64,000 bases of DNA from Bog-473 sp963828505 (GCA_963828505.1 CAWHFM010000009.1:508071-572070); one strand, 5' to 3'; numbered from the stretch's first letter, positions 6,819-16,306 are shown. A program made the numbers and translations. Notes: generated by a model from the letters alone, not told the origin.

Positions 6819-8099
6819 TCAGCCCTCGGCACCGGTGAAGACGTTGGTCGGTCGGGCGAACATGATGTGAAAGTTCGGGTCGTCCGGAAGCTCGTCGCGG
6901 GGGAGCGGTGTGGACACCTGCTCTGGGGTGAAGCCCACTCGGTCGGAGATGGACTCCAGGAAAGGCAGGTCTCCGCCGTAGAGCTTGGCCGCGCTGCCGG
7001 CCAGAATGGTTCGTAACTCGTCATCCGGGATGTCCGAGACGGTTTCACGCAGAACCTCGAGCGTGTAGGGGACGGTTCCCTCGTGATGCGGGAAGTCCGC
7101 TCCCCACATCAACTTGTCGATACCGAGATCATGACGACGAGCAAAGTCATTGATCGAAGCGGTGGCTCCGAAGTAACAGTGTCGGTAGACGTACTCGCTC
7201 GCACGCATGGAAAGTTTGTCGATCGCACGACCGGCGAAGAGATTCGGAATGGTTCCCTCCATACCAGCACCGATGGCGAAACCATCGAGTCGGGCCACCG
7301 TGTCGAATACCCAATTGGACGCCCCCAGCTCGGTGAAGACGACCTTGAGGCTGGCGTGACGTTCGAAGACCCCGCCGAGAATCAACTGGTACAGGGTTCG
7401 GTGTCCGAAATAAGTCGATTCGAAGACGCCACAGGCGTGAGCCTCGTCCATCGACTCTGGCTCCAGGTCCGACGCGACGACGCTGCCGTGCCGACCGATT
7501 GGCATGTCAAGTTCTTCGCACACGGACCAGATCGGATCGAGCCGGCGCTCGTAGAGGTTGTGCAGCTTGAGATGGTGGTCGGAGGGCAGGAGAACCTCTT
7601 TGAGTCCGTTGTCCCGGGCCCAGCGAATTTCGGCAACGGTGTCGTCGACGTCATCAATCAGCAGCTGGGCTACCCCGAAGCGACGACCGGGAGCGGCGTC
7701 GCAAAAGTCTTTGAGCCAGCGGTTATGAGCCCGGATGCCGGCCCAACGTCTGTCGTACTCGGTCCGGCTTCGCGGACCGGGGGCAGCCAAGAGGCCATTG
7801 GGGAAGAAAGGCGGCGTCGTGTTCGGAAAGATGACTTCGGCGACGATGCCTTGGCTCTCGAGGACCTCAAGGCGCTTCGTGCTGTCCCAGTTGAGGGGGG
7901 AGAGGAATGACGAGACGCCCGCCTTGTACTCGGATTCGGTGTCTATCCCGGCCCAGGCGTCGGTGTAATTGGACGCCCAGGCGTCGAATTCCTCGTGCCA
8001 GCGGCCCTCGAGGTAGGGCTTGTAGTCCCAGAGATCAGCCCCGCCATGGCAGTCCGAGGAGATGATCGTGTAGGGCCGGCTTGTCCCGTCTCTGTCCAT
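6819..8099 (-). CDS. amidohydrolase family 2 (ACMSD-like) metal-dependent hydrolase/decarboxylase
   Basis: A 426-residue TIM-barrel protein of the ACMSD-like amidohydrolase family. The N-terminal strand is IISSDCHGG; the C-terminal strand LMWGADFPHHEGT holds the catalytic Asp of the family (GxDxPH). KVVFTELGASNW and GVFERHASLKV are also typical. Start ATG 8099 was chosen over an upstream in-frame codon because the longer frame would run through both operator sites. Family members catalyse non-oxidative decarboxylation or C-C/C-N hydrolysis, often on aromatic acids or ring-cleavage products. First gene of the minus-strand operon with nitroreductase and NTF2-like genes, divergent from the aldehyde dehydrogenase. 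Confidence 0.85.
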   Translation of the reverse strand: MDRDGTSRPYTIISSDCHGGADLWDYKPYLEGRWHEEFDAWASNYTDAWAGIDTESEYKAGVSSFLSPLNWDSTKRLEVLESQGIVAEVIFPNTTPPFFPNGLLAAPGPRSRTEYDRRWAGIRAHNRWLKDFCDAAPGRRFGVAQLLIDDVDDTVAEIRWARDNGLKEVLLPSDHHLKLHNLYERRLDPIWSVCEELDMPIGRHGSVVASDLEPESMDEAHACGVFESTYFGHRTLYQLILGGVFERHASLKVVFTELGASNWVFDTVARLDGFAIGAGMEGTIPNLFAGRAIDKLSMRASEYVYRHCYFGATASINDFARRHDLGIDKLMWGADFPHHEGTVPYTLEVLRETVSDIPDDELRTILAGSAAKLYGGDLPFLESISDRVGFTPEQVSTPLPRDELPDDPNFHIMFARPTNVFTGAEG

Positions 8100-8140
8100 T
8101 GGCCCTCCCGAAGCACTCGTACCCACGCCTTCGCGTAACG

Positions 8141-8156
8141 TGACAGTACACTGTCG
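8141..8156. promoter_or_regulatory. TetR-type operator (cluster palindrome), site 1
   Basis: TGACAGTACACTGTCG: the arms GACAGT/ACTGTC are perfectly symmetric around AC. Located between the divergent amidohydrolase (start 8099) and aldehyde dehydrogenase genes. A TAACGT box (8136-8141) overlaps its left edge, as at sites 30894 and 37919. Confidence 0.85.
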
Positions 8157-8196
8157 CAATCGATGTGCCCAACCCCTTTCGGAAGTTGCAAAAAAC

Positions 8197-8212
8197 TGAC
8201 AGTATGGTGTCA
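8197..8212. promoter_or_regulatory. TetR-type operator, site 2
   Basis: TGACAGTATGGTGTCA: left half identical to consensus, right half with one change (GTGTCA). It lies 35 bp before the aldehyde dehydrogenase start; with site 1 it gives the divergent promoter region two operators, one for each direction. Confidence 0.75.
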
Positions 8213-8247
8213 CGATTGACCTATCTCTTTCCTAGGGGGGAGACGTG

Positions 8248-9744
8248 ATGAACGACATCAAGCCGCTTCGAAACTTGATCGGGGGTGAGCTCCGCCCCGC
8301 CCAATCAGGCGCGGTGTTGGACTCCATCAACCCGGCGACCGGTGAGGTCTGGACCCAGATACCCAAGAGCGACGCCACGGACGTGGAGGCCGCCGTCGAG
8401 GCGGCGGCAGAGGCGTTTGGCTCCTGGTCGTCGCGGCCGGCCGGCTTCCGGGCCTCTGCTATCGAGAAGGTTGCGGACATCTTCAAAGAGCACGGCGAAG
8501 AGCTCGCCACCTTGGAATCGAGGGACAACGGCAATCTCCTCGAAGTCAGCAAGCTGATGAACGGCATTGGACTCGAGGCGTTGTGGAAGCGGGCCGCCCA
8601 CGACACGCTGCCGGCCACCACGGGCCAGAGCGTCGTCCTTGACCCCAACACCATCGGCCTCACGCTCCGAGAGCCCTACGGCGTCTTCGGCGTCATCGTG
8701 CCGTACAACATGCCGATCGCCATGTTCTCCAACAAGGTCTCGCTCGCCCTGGCCGCAGGGAATACGGTCGTGGCCAAGCCGCCGGAACAAGCCAGCGCCG
8801 GAGTGCTCCGCTTCGCCGAGTACCTGGCGGAGGTCTTCCCTCCGGGCGTGGTCAACGTGGTTTCCGGTCTCGGTGATGTGGGAGATGCCATCGTCCGCCA
8901 CCATCTGGTGGAGAAAGTGAGCATGACCGGCTCTGCAGCTACGGCCAAACTGATCCAGCGTTCGGCCGCCGACACCCTCACTCCGACCATCTTCGAGCTC
9001 GGTGGAAAGTCGCCTAACATCGTCTTTGCCGACGCCGACCTCGATGCCGCCGCTTTCGGCGTCACCATTCCTTCGGTGTACACCTTCAACGCCGGCCAGG
9101 CGTGCGTGGCTGGCTCGAGGATCCTGGTGGAGCGACCCATCGTCGACGAGATGATCGGACGCATCCGCCAGATCGCCGAATCCCTTGTAATCGGCGACCC
9201 CCTTCAACCCACGACTCAGATGGGGCCGCTCATCTCCCAGGAGGGGCTCGACAAGGTCGTCCACTACCTCGAGATCGGCAAGAAGGAGGCAGACCTCGTC
9301 TTCGGCGGCCGCCACGGGGCAGAGGTCGTGCCGTCGCTTCCGGGGGGCTACTGGGTCGAGCCGACGCTCTTCATCACCGAGGACAACACGATCCAGATCT
9401 GCCGAGAGGAAATCTTCGGGCCTGTGGCCACGATCATCCCCTTCGACACCGACGACGAAGCCGTGGCCATTGCCAACGACAGTCGCTACGGTCTGGCTGC
9501 GGGCGTCTGGACCCAAGACCTAGCCCGGGTGCACCGCATGATCCGGGACATCCAGTCGGGGAACGTCTGGGTCAATACCTATATGCAGACCCGCCACGAA
9601 CTGCCCTTTGGCGGAATCAAGGAGAGCGGCTACGGGCACGACTCGATCCTCGAGTACACCCGGGAGAAGGCAGCCGTGATCGCAGTCGCCCCCGCCACGG
9701 CACTGGCCACGGCGACGCCCGTCCCGATGCCGCCGTCGGACTGA
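8248..9744 (+). CDS. aldehyde dehydrogenase (NAD(P)-dependent)
   Basis: A 498-residue aldehyde dehydrogenase of standard length. It has the general-base Glu in FELGGKSP (Glu250) and the nucleophile Cys in NAGQACVAGSR (Cys286), the cofactor-binding VSMTGSAATAK, and EEIFGPVATIIPF and LPFGGIKESGYG near the C-terminus. It oxidises an aldehyde to a carboxylic acid. ATG 8248 is preferred to the adjacent GTG 8245 because the ribosome-binding run GGGGGGAG then has about 6 bp spacing. First gene of a plus-strand unit (ALDH, amidohydrolase, P450, SDR) under operators 8141/8197. It would convert a P450/alcohol-derived aldehyde to the acid that is then CoA-activated. Confidence 0.95.
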   Translation: MNDIKPLRNLIGGELRPAQSGAVLDSINPATGEVWTQIPKSDATDVEAAVEAAAEAFGSWSSRPAGFRASAIEKVADIFKEHGEELATLESRDNGNLLEVSKLMNGIGLEALWKRAAHDTLPATTGQSVVLDPNTIGLTLREPYGVFGVIVPYNMPIAMFSNKVSLALAAGNTVVAKPPEQASAGVLRFAEYLAEVFPPGVVNVVSGLGDVGDAIVRHHLVEKVSMTGSAATAKLIQRSAADTLTPTIFELGGKSPNIVFADADLDAAAFGVTIPSVYTFNAGQACVAGSRILVERPIVDEMIGRIRQIAESLVIGDPLQPTTQMGPLISQEGLDKVVHYLEIGKKEADLVFGGRHGAEVVPSLPGGYWVEPTLFITEDNTIQICREEIFGPVATIIPFDTDDEAVAIANDSRYGLAAGVWTQDLARVHRMIRDIQSGNVWVNTYMQTRHELPFGGIKESGYGHDSILEYTREKAAVIAVAPATALATATPVPMPPSD

Positions 9745-9805
9745 CCGTCGGTCATCGCCATCACCGTATTCGGTACGAGTCAGACCTCGAGAACGAGACC
9801 AGTGC

Positions 9806-11206
9806 ATGTGTCCTGACGTGACGGACGCCGTCCCAAGCATCTTGCGGCCATTGTCCAATGACGAATACGCCCCACCGCCGCGGACCGAGGTGCAGAAGCA
9901 GGCCGTCGACGTCACAGCTGAAGCCACGGTCGACGCCTCTCAGCGTCTGTCCACGACGTTGCGCTCGTACGTGGCCAGCCAGCGGGGGACGGCGGCCGGG
10001 TTGATGTCGCTGAACGAGGCCACCGGTCAACAGTTCTTCGAATTGGCGCCCGAGGCCGGGTTGGACGATGCCGCCGCCCAGGCGGCCTTCGCTTCGGATG
10101 GCCCGGTGATCGACGTGCAGACCCACTGGATCGCCGATCGGCCCTCGTTGAAGGCCTTCGAGACGAACCTCATGCACATCTACAAGCTGATGGCGCCCGC
10201 CTGGTGGGACGGTTTCGAAGGGATCGCGGCGTACAACATCGCCCAGTACCTCCGGTGCGTCTTCATTGAGGCCGAGACGTCGCTGGCCGTCATCAGCGCC
10301 GCCCCGGGGAACGAGGACGGCGAGATGTTCTTGAAGAACCACGAGATGGCTGGGATGCGAGAGCTGTTCGATCGGACCGCGGGGACCGGTCGGCTTCTCA
10401 ACCACACTGTGGTCCGTCCCAACATCGGCGAAGCCTCCCGCATGCCCGAGTGGGCAGCCGCCTACTCGCCGGTGGGTTGGAAGGTCTACACGATGGGCCT
10501 GATGGACGAGACCTACGAGCACTATCGGCCCAACACAGGGTGGCGGCTCGACGACGATGAATCCGGCATGCCGCTCCTCGAGGCGGCCCGGGCCACGGGG
10601 GTCAAGGTGGTCTGCGCCCACAAGGGCCTGAGCGGGGTGGTCGACGCCGGTTCCCCCGACGACGTGGGTCCGGCGGCTCTCGCCTATCCCGATATCGACT
10701 TTCTGATCTACCACTCGGGCTACGAACCTGGGCAGAGCGAGGGTCCCTACGAGCCGGCGACCGCCAACCTGGGCATCAACCGGCTCATCAACACGGTCGA
10801 AGAGTCGGGTCTCGGTCACAAGTCGAACGTCTACGCCGAGCTCGGTTCGACCTGGTTCATGGTCCTCAGCCGCCCGGAGGACGCGGCCCACACGCTGGGC
10901 AAGCTGTTACTTCACCTTGGTGAGGACAATATCGTGTGGGGCACCGACGCCATCTGGTACGGCCCGACCCAGCCGGTGCTCGACGCCTTCCGGGCCTTCC
11001 AGATCCCCGACGACATGTGTGAGCGCTACGGCTATCCGAAGTTGACGCCGGCCATCAAGCGCAAGATCCTGGCCGGCAATGCGGCGAGGGTGTACGGAGT
11101 CGATCTCGACCAGCTCACTACGGCGACCGAGACCGACGATCTCAGCTGGACCGACGACGTGTTGACCGCCTTCGGGTCAGCGGCCGATCGATCGACAGAC
11201 GAATAA
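9806..11206 (+). CDS. amidohydrolase family 2 protein
   Basis: A 466-residue ACMSD-like amidohydrolase. A long N-terminal region (about 95 residues, possibly helical) precedes the first barrel strand GPVIDVQTHWIADRP. Later VKVVCAHKGLS carries a likely metal-ligand His, YPDIDFLIYHSG a second, and NIVWGTDAIWYGP the catalytic Asp. KRKILAGNAARVYGVD is the family's C-terminal signature. It follows the ALDH gene by 61 bp and precedes the P450 by 10 bp, in the same operon. Its exact reaction is unknown; the family includes decarboxylases, hydrolases and hydratases of carboxylic acids. Confidence 0.8.
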   Translation: MCPDVTDAVPSILRPLSNDEYAPPPRTEVQKQAVDVTAEATVDASQRLSTTLRSYVASQRGTAAGLMSLNEATGQQFFELAPEAGLDDAAAQAAFASDGPVIDVQTHWIADRPSLKAFETNLMHIYKLMAPAWWDGFEGIAAYNIAQYLRCVFIEAETSLAVISAAPGNEDGEMFLKNHEMAGMRELFDRTAGTGRLLNHTVVRPNIGEASRMPEWAAAYSPVGWKVYTMGLMDETYEHYRPNTGWRLDDDESGMPLLEAARATGVKVVCAHKGLSGVVDAGSPDDVGPAALAYPDIDFLIYHSGYEPGQSEGPYEPATANLGINRLINTVEESGLGHKSNVYAELGSTWFMVLSRPEDAAHTLGKLLLHLGEDNIVWGTDAIWYGPTQPVLDAFRAFQIPDDMCERYGYPKLTPAIKRKILAGNAARVYGVDLDQLTTATETDDLSWTDDVLTAFGSAADRSTDE

Positions 11207-11216
11207 GGGAAGGCCC

Positions 11217-12431
11217 ATGACTGTGACCGACCAGACGGCGCTGCCCACGTACCCCATGGGAATCCACGACGACCTGACGATCGACCCCCTGTACCGAGAG
11301 CTCCAGCAGAAGGGTCCGTTCAAGGCGCGACTCCCCTTTGGCGAGCCCATCTGGATCGCGACCCGCTATGAGGACGTGCGCAAGGCCTACGGGGATCGGC
11401 GAATGGGCAAGGCAGTGGGGTACGACCGCGACACCCCCCGTCTGCACGAGATGGTGCACGGATCCGATCCCACCCGACTCGACAACATGGACCCTCCCAA
11501 TCACACGAGGATCCGCCGCCTGGCTTCCCAGGCTTTCACTCCGCCCCAGATCAAGATCATGACCGGGTGGATCGTCCGCATGGTCACGACGCTCTTCGAC
11601 AACCTCGAGTCGGAAGGCAAGGGCGCGGATTTCATGGAGCTCTATGCCTGGAAGTTGCCGCTCCAGGTCATCAGCGCCATCATCGGCGGACCGGAGGACA
11701 TGATCCCGACGCTGCGCGGATGGGTGGACCAGCTCACCGGCCAGAGCTCCTCGCTCGAGCAGCGTTACGAGGCCTACCTGAGCATCCAGAGTTTCGTCCG
11801 CGGCCTCATCGCCGAGCGTCGGGAGAGCGTCAGCGACGACCTTCTCTACCTCCTGGTGCAGGCGCGTGACGACGATGACCGGCTGAACGAGGACGAGCTG
11901 GTCTCGCTGACCACGACGCTCTTCCTCGGCGGTTTCGAGACCACGGCGGCGCAGCTCGGCTCCATGGTGTGGACCCTGACGGCGTACCCCCACCTGTGGC
12001 AGGAACTCGTCGACGAGCCCGATCTCGTGCCTAGTGCTATGGAGGAGCTGTGGCGCTGGATACCCAGCTTTCGCCACGGCCGTCCCATGATCCGCTGGGC
12101 CAGCGAGGACGTGGAGATGAGCGACGGCGTGGTGATCCCAGCCGGTGATCCCGTCCTGCCCGAGCACCAGGTCGCCAATAGGGACGAGACCATCTTCGCG
12201 AAGGGCTGGGAGCTCGACTTCCACCGGACGGAGCCGGCTCCACACCTCTCGTTGTCGTGGGGGTCGCATCGCTGCCTCGGGGCGCGATTGGCCCACCTCG
12301 AATTGGAGATCACACTGCGCGAGCTGCTGAAGCGCTTCCCCGCGCTCGAGCTGACCATCGCCCCTGAGGACGTGCAGTGGTCGCCCGTCACCTTCCTGCG
12401 CAGCGCCTTGGCTGTTCCGATCACGTGGTAA
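11217..12431 (+). CDS. cytochrome P450
   Basis: A 404-residue soluble bacterial P450. The oxygen-binding I-helix is LFLGGFETTAAQ; the K-helix ExxR is EELWR; the haem thiolate lies in LSWGSHRCLGARLA (Cys353). In the haem loop the usual Phe seven residues before the Cys is Leu. It binds haem and, with ferredoxin and reductase, hydroxylates a hydrophobic substrate; no ferredoxin reductase gene is in the window, but a Rieske ferredoxin gene is at 50706. The gene is 10 bp after the amidohydrolase and 19 bp before an SDR gene, consistent with hydroxylation followed by alcohol oxidation. Confidence 0.95.
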   Translation: MTVTDQTALPTYPMGIHDDLTIDPLYRELQQKGPFKARLPFGEPIWIATRYEDVRKAYGDRRMGKAVGYDRDTPRLHEMVHGSDPTRLDNMDPPNHTRIRRLASQAFTPPQIKIMTGWIVRMVTTLFDNLESEGKGADFMELYAWKLPLQVISAIIGGPEDMIPTLRGWVDQLTGQSSSLEQRYEAYLSIQSFVRGLIAERRESVSDDLLYLLVQARDDDDRLNEDELVSLTTTLFLGGFETTAAQLGSMVWTLTAYPHLWQELVDEPDLVPSAMEELWRWIPSFRHGRPMIRWASEDVEMSDGVVIPAGDPVLPEHQVANRDETIFAKGWELDFHRTEPAPHLSLSWGSHRCLGARLAHLELEITLRELLKRFPALELTIAPEDVQWSPVTFLRSALAVPITW

Positions 12432-12450
12432 CGACAGGAGAGAAACAGCG

Positions 12451-13374
12451 ATGAATGAACTGCGGTTCGACGGACGCACCGTCATCGTCACAGGTGCCGG
12501 CCGAGGCATCGGGCGCAGCCACGCGCTGGCCTTCGCCCAACGGGGGGCCCGGGTCGTCGTGGCTGACCTCGGAGGTGAGCTCGACGGATCTGGCTCCTCC
12601 CACGGCCCGGCTGACGACGTTGCGGCGGAGATCACGGCCGGTGGTGGGGAGGCCGTGGCCTGCTACGCGTCGGTTGCGGAAGAGTCGGGTGCCGCCTCGA
12701 TTATTGCAGCGGCCATGGATTCTTTTGGACAGATCGACGTCGTCGTGAACAATGCCGGGATCGCCTCACCACTCGACTGGATCGAGAATCTCACCCCGGC
12801 CGACTATCGCCGGATGGTCGACGTCCACCACCTGGGCACGGTCTACGTGACCAAAGCGGCCTGGCCGCACCTGGTGGCCGGCCGCTACGGACGAATTGTC
12901 AACACCACCTCAGAAGGCCTTCTGGGCACGGTGCCCAAGAACTCGAGCTACGGATCGGCGAAAGGGGCCGTGCTGGGATTCACGAGAGCCGTCGCCATCG
13001 ACGCCAGCCGTTATGGCATTGCGGTCAACGCGGTCATTCCGCGTGCGCAGACCCGGATGTCGACTGCAGAGATCCTCTCTCATGTCTACGATGCTCCGCC
13101 CGAAGCCTTCGGCGCCTCCATGGCGCAGTACGCAGCCGAGTTCGTCACGCCGGCTGCGGTGTACCTGGCCCACGAGTCCTGTTCGCTCAACGGCGAGCTC
13201 CTGATTGCCGGTGGCGGAGCGGTCATGCGGCTCGCCCTCTTGGAGACGACCGGCTATACCTCTGAGACGCTCTCGCCCGAACTGGTCGCCGAGCACATCG
13301 AGGAGATTCTGGACATGGAGGCCGCCCAGCTGATGACGGTCGGGGTACTCAGGTCGGAGATTTCCGAAACGTAG
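12451..13374 (+). CDS. SDR-family oxidoreductase
   Basis: A 307-residue short-chain dehydrogenase/reductase with TGAGRGIGRSH (cofactor glycine motif), NNAG, and catalytic Tyr167/Lys171 in YGSAKG. The ADLGGELDG stretch after the second strand and the extended C-terminus resemble the SDRs related to the dehydrogenase domain of multifunctional peroxisomal enzymes. It probably oxidises a hydroxyl or hydroxyacyl intermediate with NAD. Last gene of the 8248-13374 operon. Its 3' end overlaps the convergent SDR gene by 26 bp. Confidence 0.9.
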   Translation: MNELRFDGRTVIVTGAGRGIGRSHALAFAQRGARVVVADLGGELDGSGSSHGPADDVAAEITAGGGEAVACYASVAEESGAASIIAAAMDSFGQIDVVVNNAGIASPLDWIENLTPADYRRMVDVHHLGTVYVTKAAWPHLVAGRYGRIVNTTSEGLLGTVPKNSSYGSAKGAVLGFTRAVAIDASRYGIAVNAVIPRAQTRMSTAEILSHVYDAPPEAFGASMAQYAAEFVTPAAVYLAHESCSLNGELLIAGGGAVMRLALLETTGYTSETLSPELVAEHIEEILDMEAAQLMTVGVLRSEISET

Positions 13375-14152
13375 AGGCCGGCATGGCCATCGTGGCGCCC
13401 CCGTCCACCGGGAGCGTGACCCCAGTGATGTACGCGGCCTCGTCGCTGCACAGGAAGCACACCGCATGGGCGATGTCCTTGACCTGGCCCATGCGGCCCA
13501 GCAGGTTCAGTTTGGACCGTACATCGTCCACCCGGGTGCTCACCGACTGCAGCATGGCGCTGTCGATGAGCCCAGGGAGCACCGCGTTGACGCGGACGTT
13601 GTCCCGCCCGTAGGCCCCAGCCAACTCCACCGTGAGGCCGAGTTGGCCCGCTTTGGAGGCGGCATAGGCGGTCTCGCCGGTTCCGGCGTCGCGTACGCCG
13701 ACGATGGAGCCAATGTTGATGATCGAGCCCCCACCGCGCTGAATGAGGGCAGGGATGGCCTGTTGGCAGGCGAGGAACGTTCCCTTCAGATTGACGGCCA
13801 AGGTCTCGTCGTACATGTCTTCGGTCGTCTCGAGGATCGACCCATGATTGGTCACCGCGGCGTTGTTGACCAGGATGTCGAGTCCGCCGAAGGTGTCACG
13901 GGTCGCCGTGACCATGGCGGCACAGTCGGCCGTCCTGGTGATGTCGCCGACGAAGACAGCGCCGCGCCCCCCGAGATCCTCGAGCTCCGTCAGGGTGTGC
14001 CCGGCGCGCTCGGAGTCGCGGTCGACGATCACGACGCCGGCGCCCTGCTCGGCCAGGACAAGAGCGATGGTGTGCCCGATACCGGGAGCCGAGCCCGCTC
14101 CGCCTGACCCGGCTCCCGTGACGATGGCCACCTTCCCCTCGAGTCCGAGCAC
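13349..14152 (-). CDS. SDR-family oxidoreductase
   Basis: A 267-residue classical SDR: TGAGSGGAGSAPGIGH (a glycine motif lengthened by a small insertion), NNAAV, active-site Ser about 149, Tyr163 and Lys167 (YAASK), and the C-terminal ITGVTLPVDGG. It uses NAD(P) to interconvert an alcohol and ketone. It is a single-gene unit transcribed leftwards from the gap containing the operator at 14201, divergent from the second P450. The 3' ends of this gene and the preceding convergent SDR overlap by 26 bp. Confidence 0.9.
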   Translation of the reverse strand: MLGLEGKVAIVTGAGSGGAGSAPGIGHTIALVLAEQGAGVVIVDRDSERAGHTLTELEDLGGRGAVFVGDITRTADCAAMVTATRDTFGGLDILVNNAAVTNHGSILETTEDMYDETLAVNLKGTFLACQQAIPALIQRGGGSIINIGSIVGVRDAGTGETAYAASKAGQLGLTVELAGAYGRDNVRVNAVLPGLIDSAMLQSVSTRVDDVRSKLNLLGRMGQVKDIAHAVCFLCSDEAAYITGVTLPVDGGATMAMPASTFRKSPT

Positions 14153-14200
14153 TTGGTACCTCCTTCGTGGCCACGCTGGCCGTCGACTTCGATGTTATTG

Positions 14201-14216
14201 TGTCAGTCTGCTGTCA
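14201..14216. promoter_or_regulatory. TetR-type operator, site 3 (degenerate)
   Basis: TGTCAGTCTGCTGTCA matches the right half CTGTCA fully and the left half at all but one of its first seven positions (TGTCAGT for TGACAGT). It sits in the divergent gap between the SDR at 13349-14152 and the P450 at 14264. Confidence 0.65.
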
Positions 14217-14263
14217 AATCTGCGAGCACGCCTGGCTTCGTGCTGTTCGAGGGGGTTTTTGCC

Positions 14264-15463
14264 ATGACCATGACGTCGGCAGATATCCACTTCGACATGT
14301 ACGACCGGGATCTCTATGCCTCGCCCTACGTCATGTTTCGCCGTATGCGCGACGAGTCGCCGATCTACCGGAACGAACAGTACGACTTCTGGGCCCTGAC
14401 CCGGTTCGACGATGTAGCCAAGATCCTGACCGATCGCGATGCCTTTAGCTCGGCCAAGGGCGGCGTCTACCAGATCGCCTCGGCGGGAATCGAGCTGCCC
14501 TCTGGGCTCTTCATTTTCGAGGATCCGCCGCTCCACACGATCCATCGGCGGCTCGTCTCCCGGCTCTTCACCCCCCGGGCGGTCGCTGCCATCGAGGACC
14601 GTGTCCGCGTCCTCTTCGAAGACGCCGCAGAGGCCCTGGTCGGGCGGGACCGATTCGATTTCGTGAAGGACTTCGCCAATATGTTGCCGATTCAGGTGAT
14701 CGGCATGCTCCTTGGGCTCCCTGACTCGGATTTGGGGTCCTTACGCGACACCTTCCACCACTCCCAGAACGAGGCGACGGCGGGAGATGAGACGGACACC
14801 CTTGGCGGTATCGCCGAAGCGGCGGTCTGGTTCAGCCAGTACCTCGATGATCGGGCTCAGAACCCGACCGACGACCTCATGAGCGAGCTCTTGCATCTGG
14901 AGTTCGAGGACGAAACGGGCAACCACCGCATGCTCGGGCGCGACGAGTTGCTGAATTTCCTTGTCCTCATCACCGGGGCCGGCAGTGACACGACGGTCAA
15001 TGCCATCGGCTGGGCCGGCCAGTTGCTCGGTGACCACCCCGACCAGCGCCGCCATCTCTTGAAGGATCCGGGCCTGATTCCCAACGCTGTGGAGGAGGTC
15101 CTCCGCTACGAGTCGATCTCGTACCACATGTGCCGGACCACGACGGCTGAGGTCGAGTTCCATGGCCAGACGCTGGAGGCGGGCTCACTCGTGGTTGTCC
15201 TGCCCGGTTCGGCCAACCGTGATGAGCGTCGCGTCTCCGACCCCGACGTGTTCGACGTCACTCGCGTCCCGGGCCAGATCTTCACCTTCTCCTTCGGTCC
15301 GCACTTCTGCCTCGGGGCCAATCTGGCCAAGCTGGAGACCCGGTTGGCCGTCGAGGCAATCTTGAGACGTTTCCCGGATTGGACGGTCGACCACAGCGGC
15401 GCCCGGCTGACCACCGGGATCGACACTCGGGGCTGGGACTACCTCCCGGTGCAGGTCGGCTGA
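14264..15463 (+). CDS. cytochrome P450
   Basis: A 399-residue P450 with canonical motifs: I-helix ITGAGSDTTVNA, ExxR in EEVLRY, and haem loop FSFGPHFCLGANLA with Cys349. The ATG at 14264 was chosen over an upstream in-frame start because the upstream stretch includes the operator and intergenic DNA, and the protein alignable region begins at HFDMYDRD. It is a single-gene unit, divergent from an SDR gene, with the operator at 14201 in the shared promoter region. Only modestly similar to the P450 at 11217, so probably acts at a different carbon or step. Confidence 0.95.
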   Translation: MTMTSADIHFDMYDRDLYASPYVMFRRMRDESPIYRNEQYDFWALTRFDDVAKILTDRDAFSSAKGGVYQIASAGIELPSGLFIFEDPPLHTIHRRLVSRLFTPRAVAAIEDRVRVLFEDAAEALVGRDRFDFVKDFANMLPIQVIGMLLGLPDSDLGSLRDTFHHSQNEATAGDETDTLGGIAEAAVWFSQYLDDRAQNPTDDLMSELLHLEFEDETGNHRMLGRDELLNFLVLITGAGSDTTVNAIGWAGQLLGDHPDQRRHLLKDPGLIPNAVEEVLRYESISYHMCRTTTAEVEFHGQTLEAGSLVVVLPGSANRDERRVSDPDVFDVTRVPGQIFTFSFGPHFCLGANLAKLETRLAVEAILRRFPDWTVDHSGARLTTGIDTRGWDYLPVQVG

Positions 15464-15482
15464 CGCGCTCGAGAGCCGTGCC

Positions 15483-16271
15483 TCAGCGGGGAACGACGTC
15501 GTCATAGACGGCCGCCGTCCCATCGCGGCTGGCCCTCAGGGCCATCTTGGAATCCGGGAAGTCCATCATCCGAGCGGTCAGGCCCTGCTCGAGCTCGTAG
15601 CCCCGACGAATGTCGAGGAATTCGATGTCGTTGAGCCCCCGCTTGCCCATGCGCACCGCAGTCGGGCTGTAGGACGCCGCCCTCGCAGCCTCAGCTTTGG
15701 CCCTGATCAGCAGCTCCTCGCTCGGCAACACAGCGATGAGAGCTCCGAGCGACTGCATTTCGGCGGCCGACAGCCGTTGTCCGGTGAAGAACATCCACCG
15801 GACAACGGGCTGGCTCACCATCCGACCGAGGTGCCTCGCTCCACCATGGACCCCCACGCTGAGCTCGGGGAGCCCGAAGAAGGCATCGTCACCGGCCACC
15901 ACGAAGTCGCACGACGCGGCCAGGCACAGCCCTGTTCCAAGGGCGGCACCGCCGACGGCGCCGACAACGGGGACAGCGCACTCTGAGATGGCGAAGAAGG
16001 CCTCCCGGACGAGAAACATGCGCTCGCGCACGTTGTCTCTGTCCATGGTGGCAAAGTCATCGAGGTCGTTGCCGGCACAGAAGTGCTTGCCCGCACCCGT
16101 GAGGACGACCGCCCGGACCCCCGGCCCGATCTGGTCGATGTCAGCAAACAGGTCACGCATTTCGCGGTACATGACCAGGTCGACGGCGTTCACCGGCGGA
16201 CGAGCCATCATGACGATGGCTACCCCGTGGTCGTCGACATCGACCTCGAATCGGGTGAGCGGTCGGCTCAC
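15483..16271 (-). CDS. enoyl-CoA hydratase/isomerase-family protein
   Basis: A 262-residue crotonase-fold protein. RPPVNAVDL, GKHFCAGNDLDDF (oxyanion-hole strand) and the second oxyanion loop AVGGAALGTGL are present. The GTG start at 16271 is preceded by an AGAGGGG ribosome-binding site. The crotonase position that holds the catalytic Glu in hydratases here reads LPELSVGVHGG, with Glu present in the LPEL motif. It likely hydrates or isomerises an unsaturated acyl-CoA. It reads leftwards from a promoter gap with two operators (16307, 16365), divergent from an amidohydrolase operon. Confidence 0.9.
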   Translation of the reverse strand: MSRPLTRFEVDVDDHGVAIVMMARPPVNAVDLVMYREMRDLFADIDQIGPGVRAVVLTGAGKHFCAGNDLDDFATMDRDNVRERMFLVREAFFAISECAVPVVGAVGGAALGTGLCLAASCDFVVAGDDAFFGLPELSVGVHGGARHLGRMVSQPVVRWMFFTGQRLSAAEMQSLGALIAVLPSEELLIRAKAEAARAASYSPTAVRMGKRGLNDIEFLDIRRGYELEQGLTARMMDFPDSKMALRASRDGTAAVYDDVVPR

Positions 16272-16306
16272 GTTGGCCCCTCTCGTCTCAGCGTACGCAT
16301 CGAGAG

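Noticed and set aside
11142..12635. 497-codon minus-strand frame opposite the P450
   Set aside because: Antisense shadow of the P450, which has canonical haem and I-helix motifs on the plus strand.
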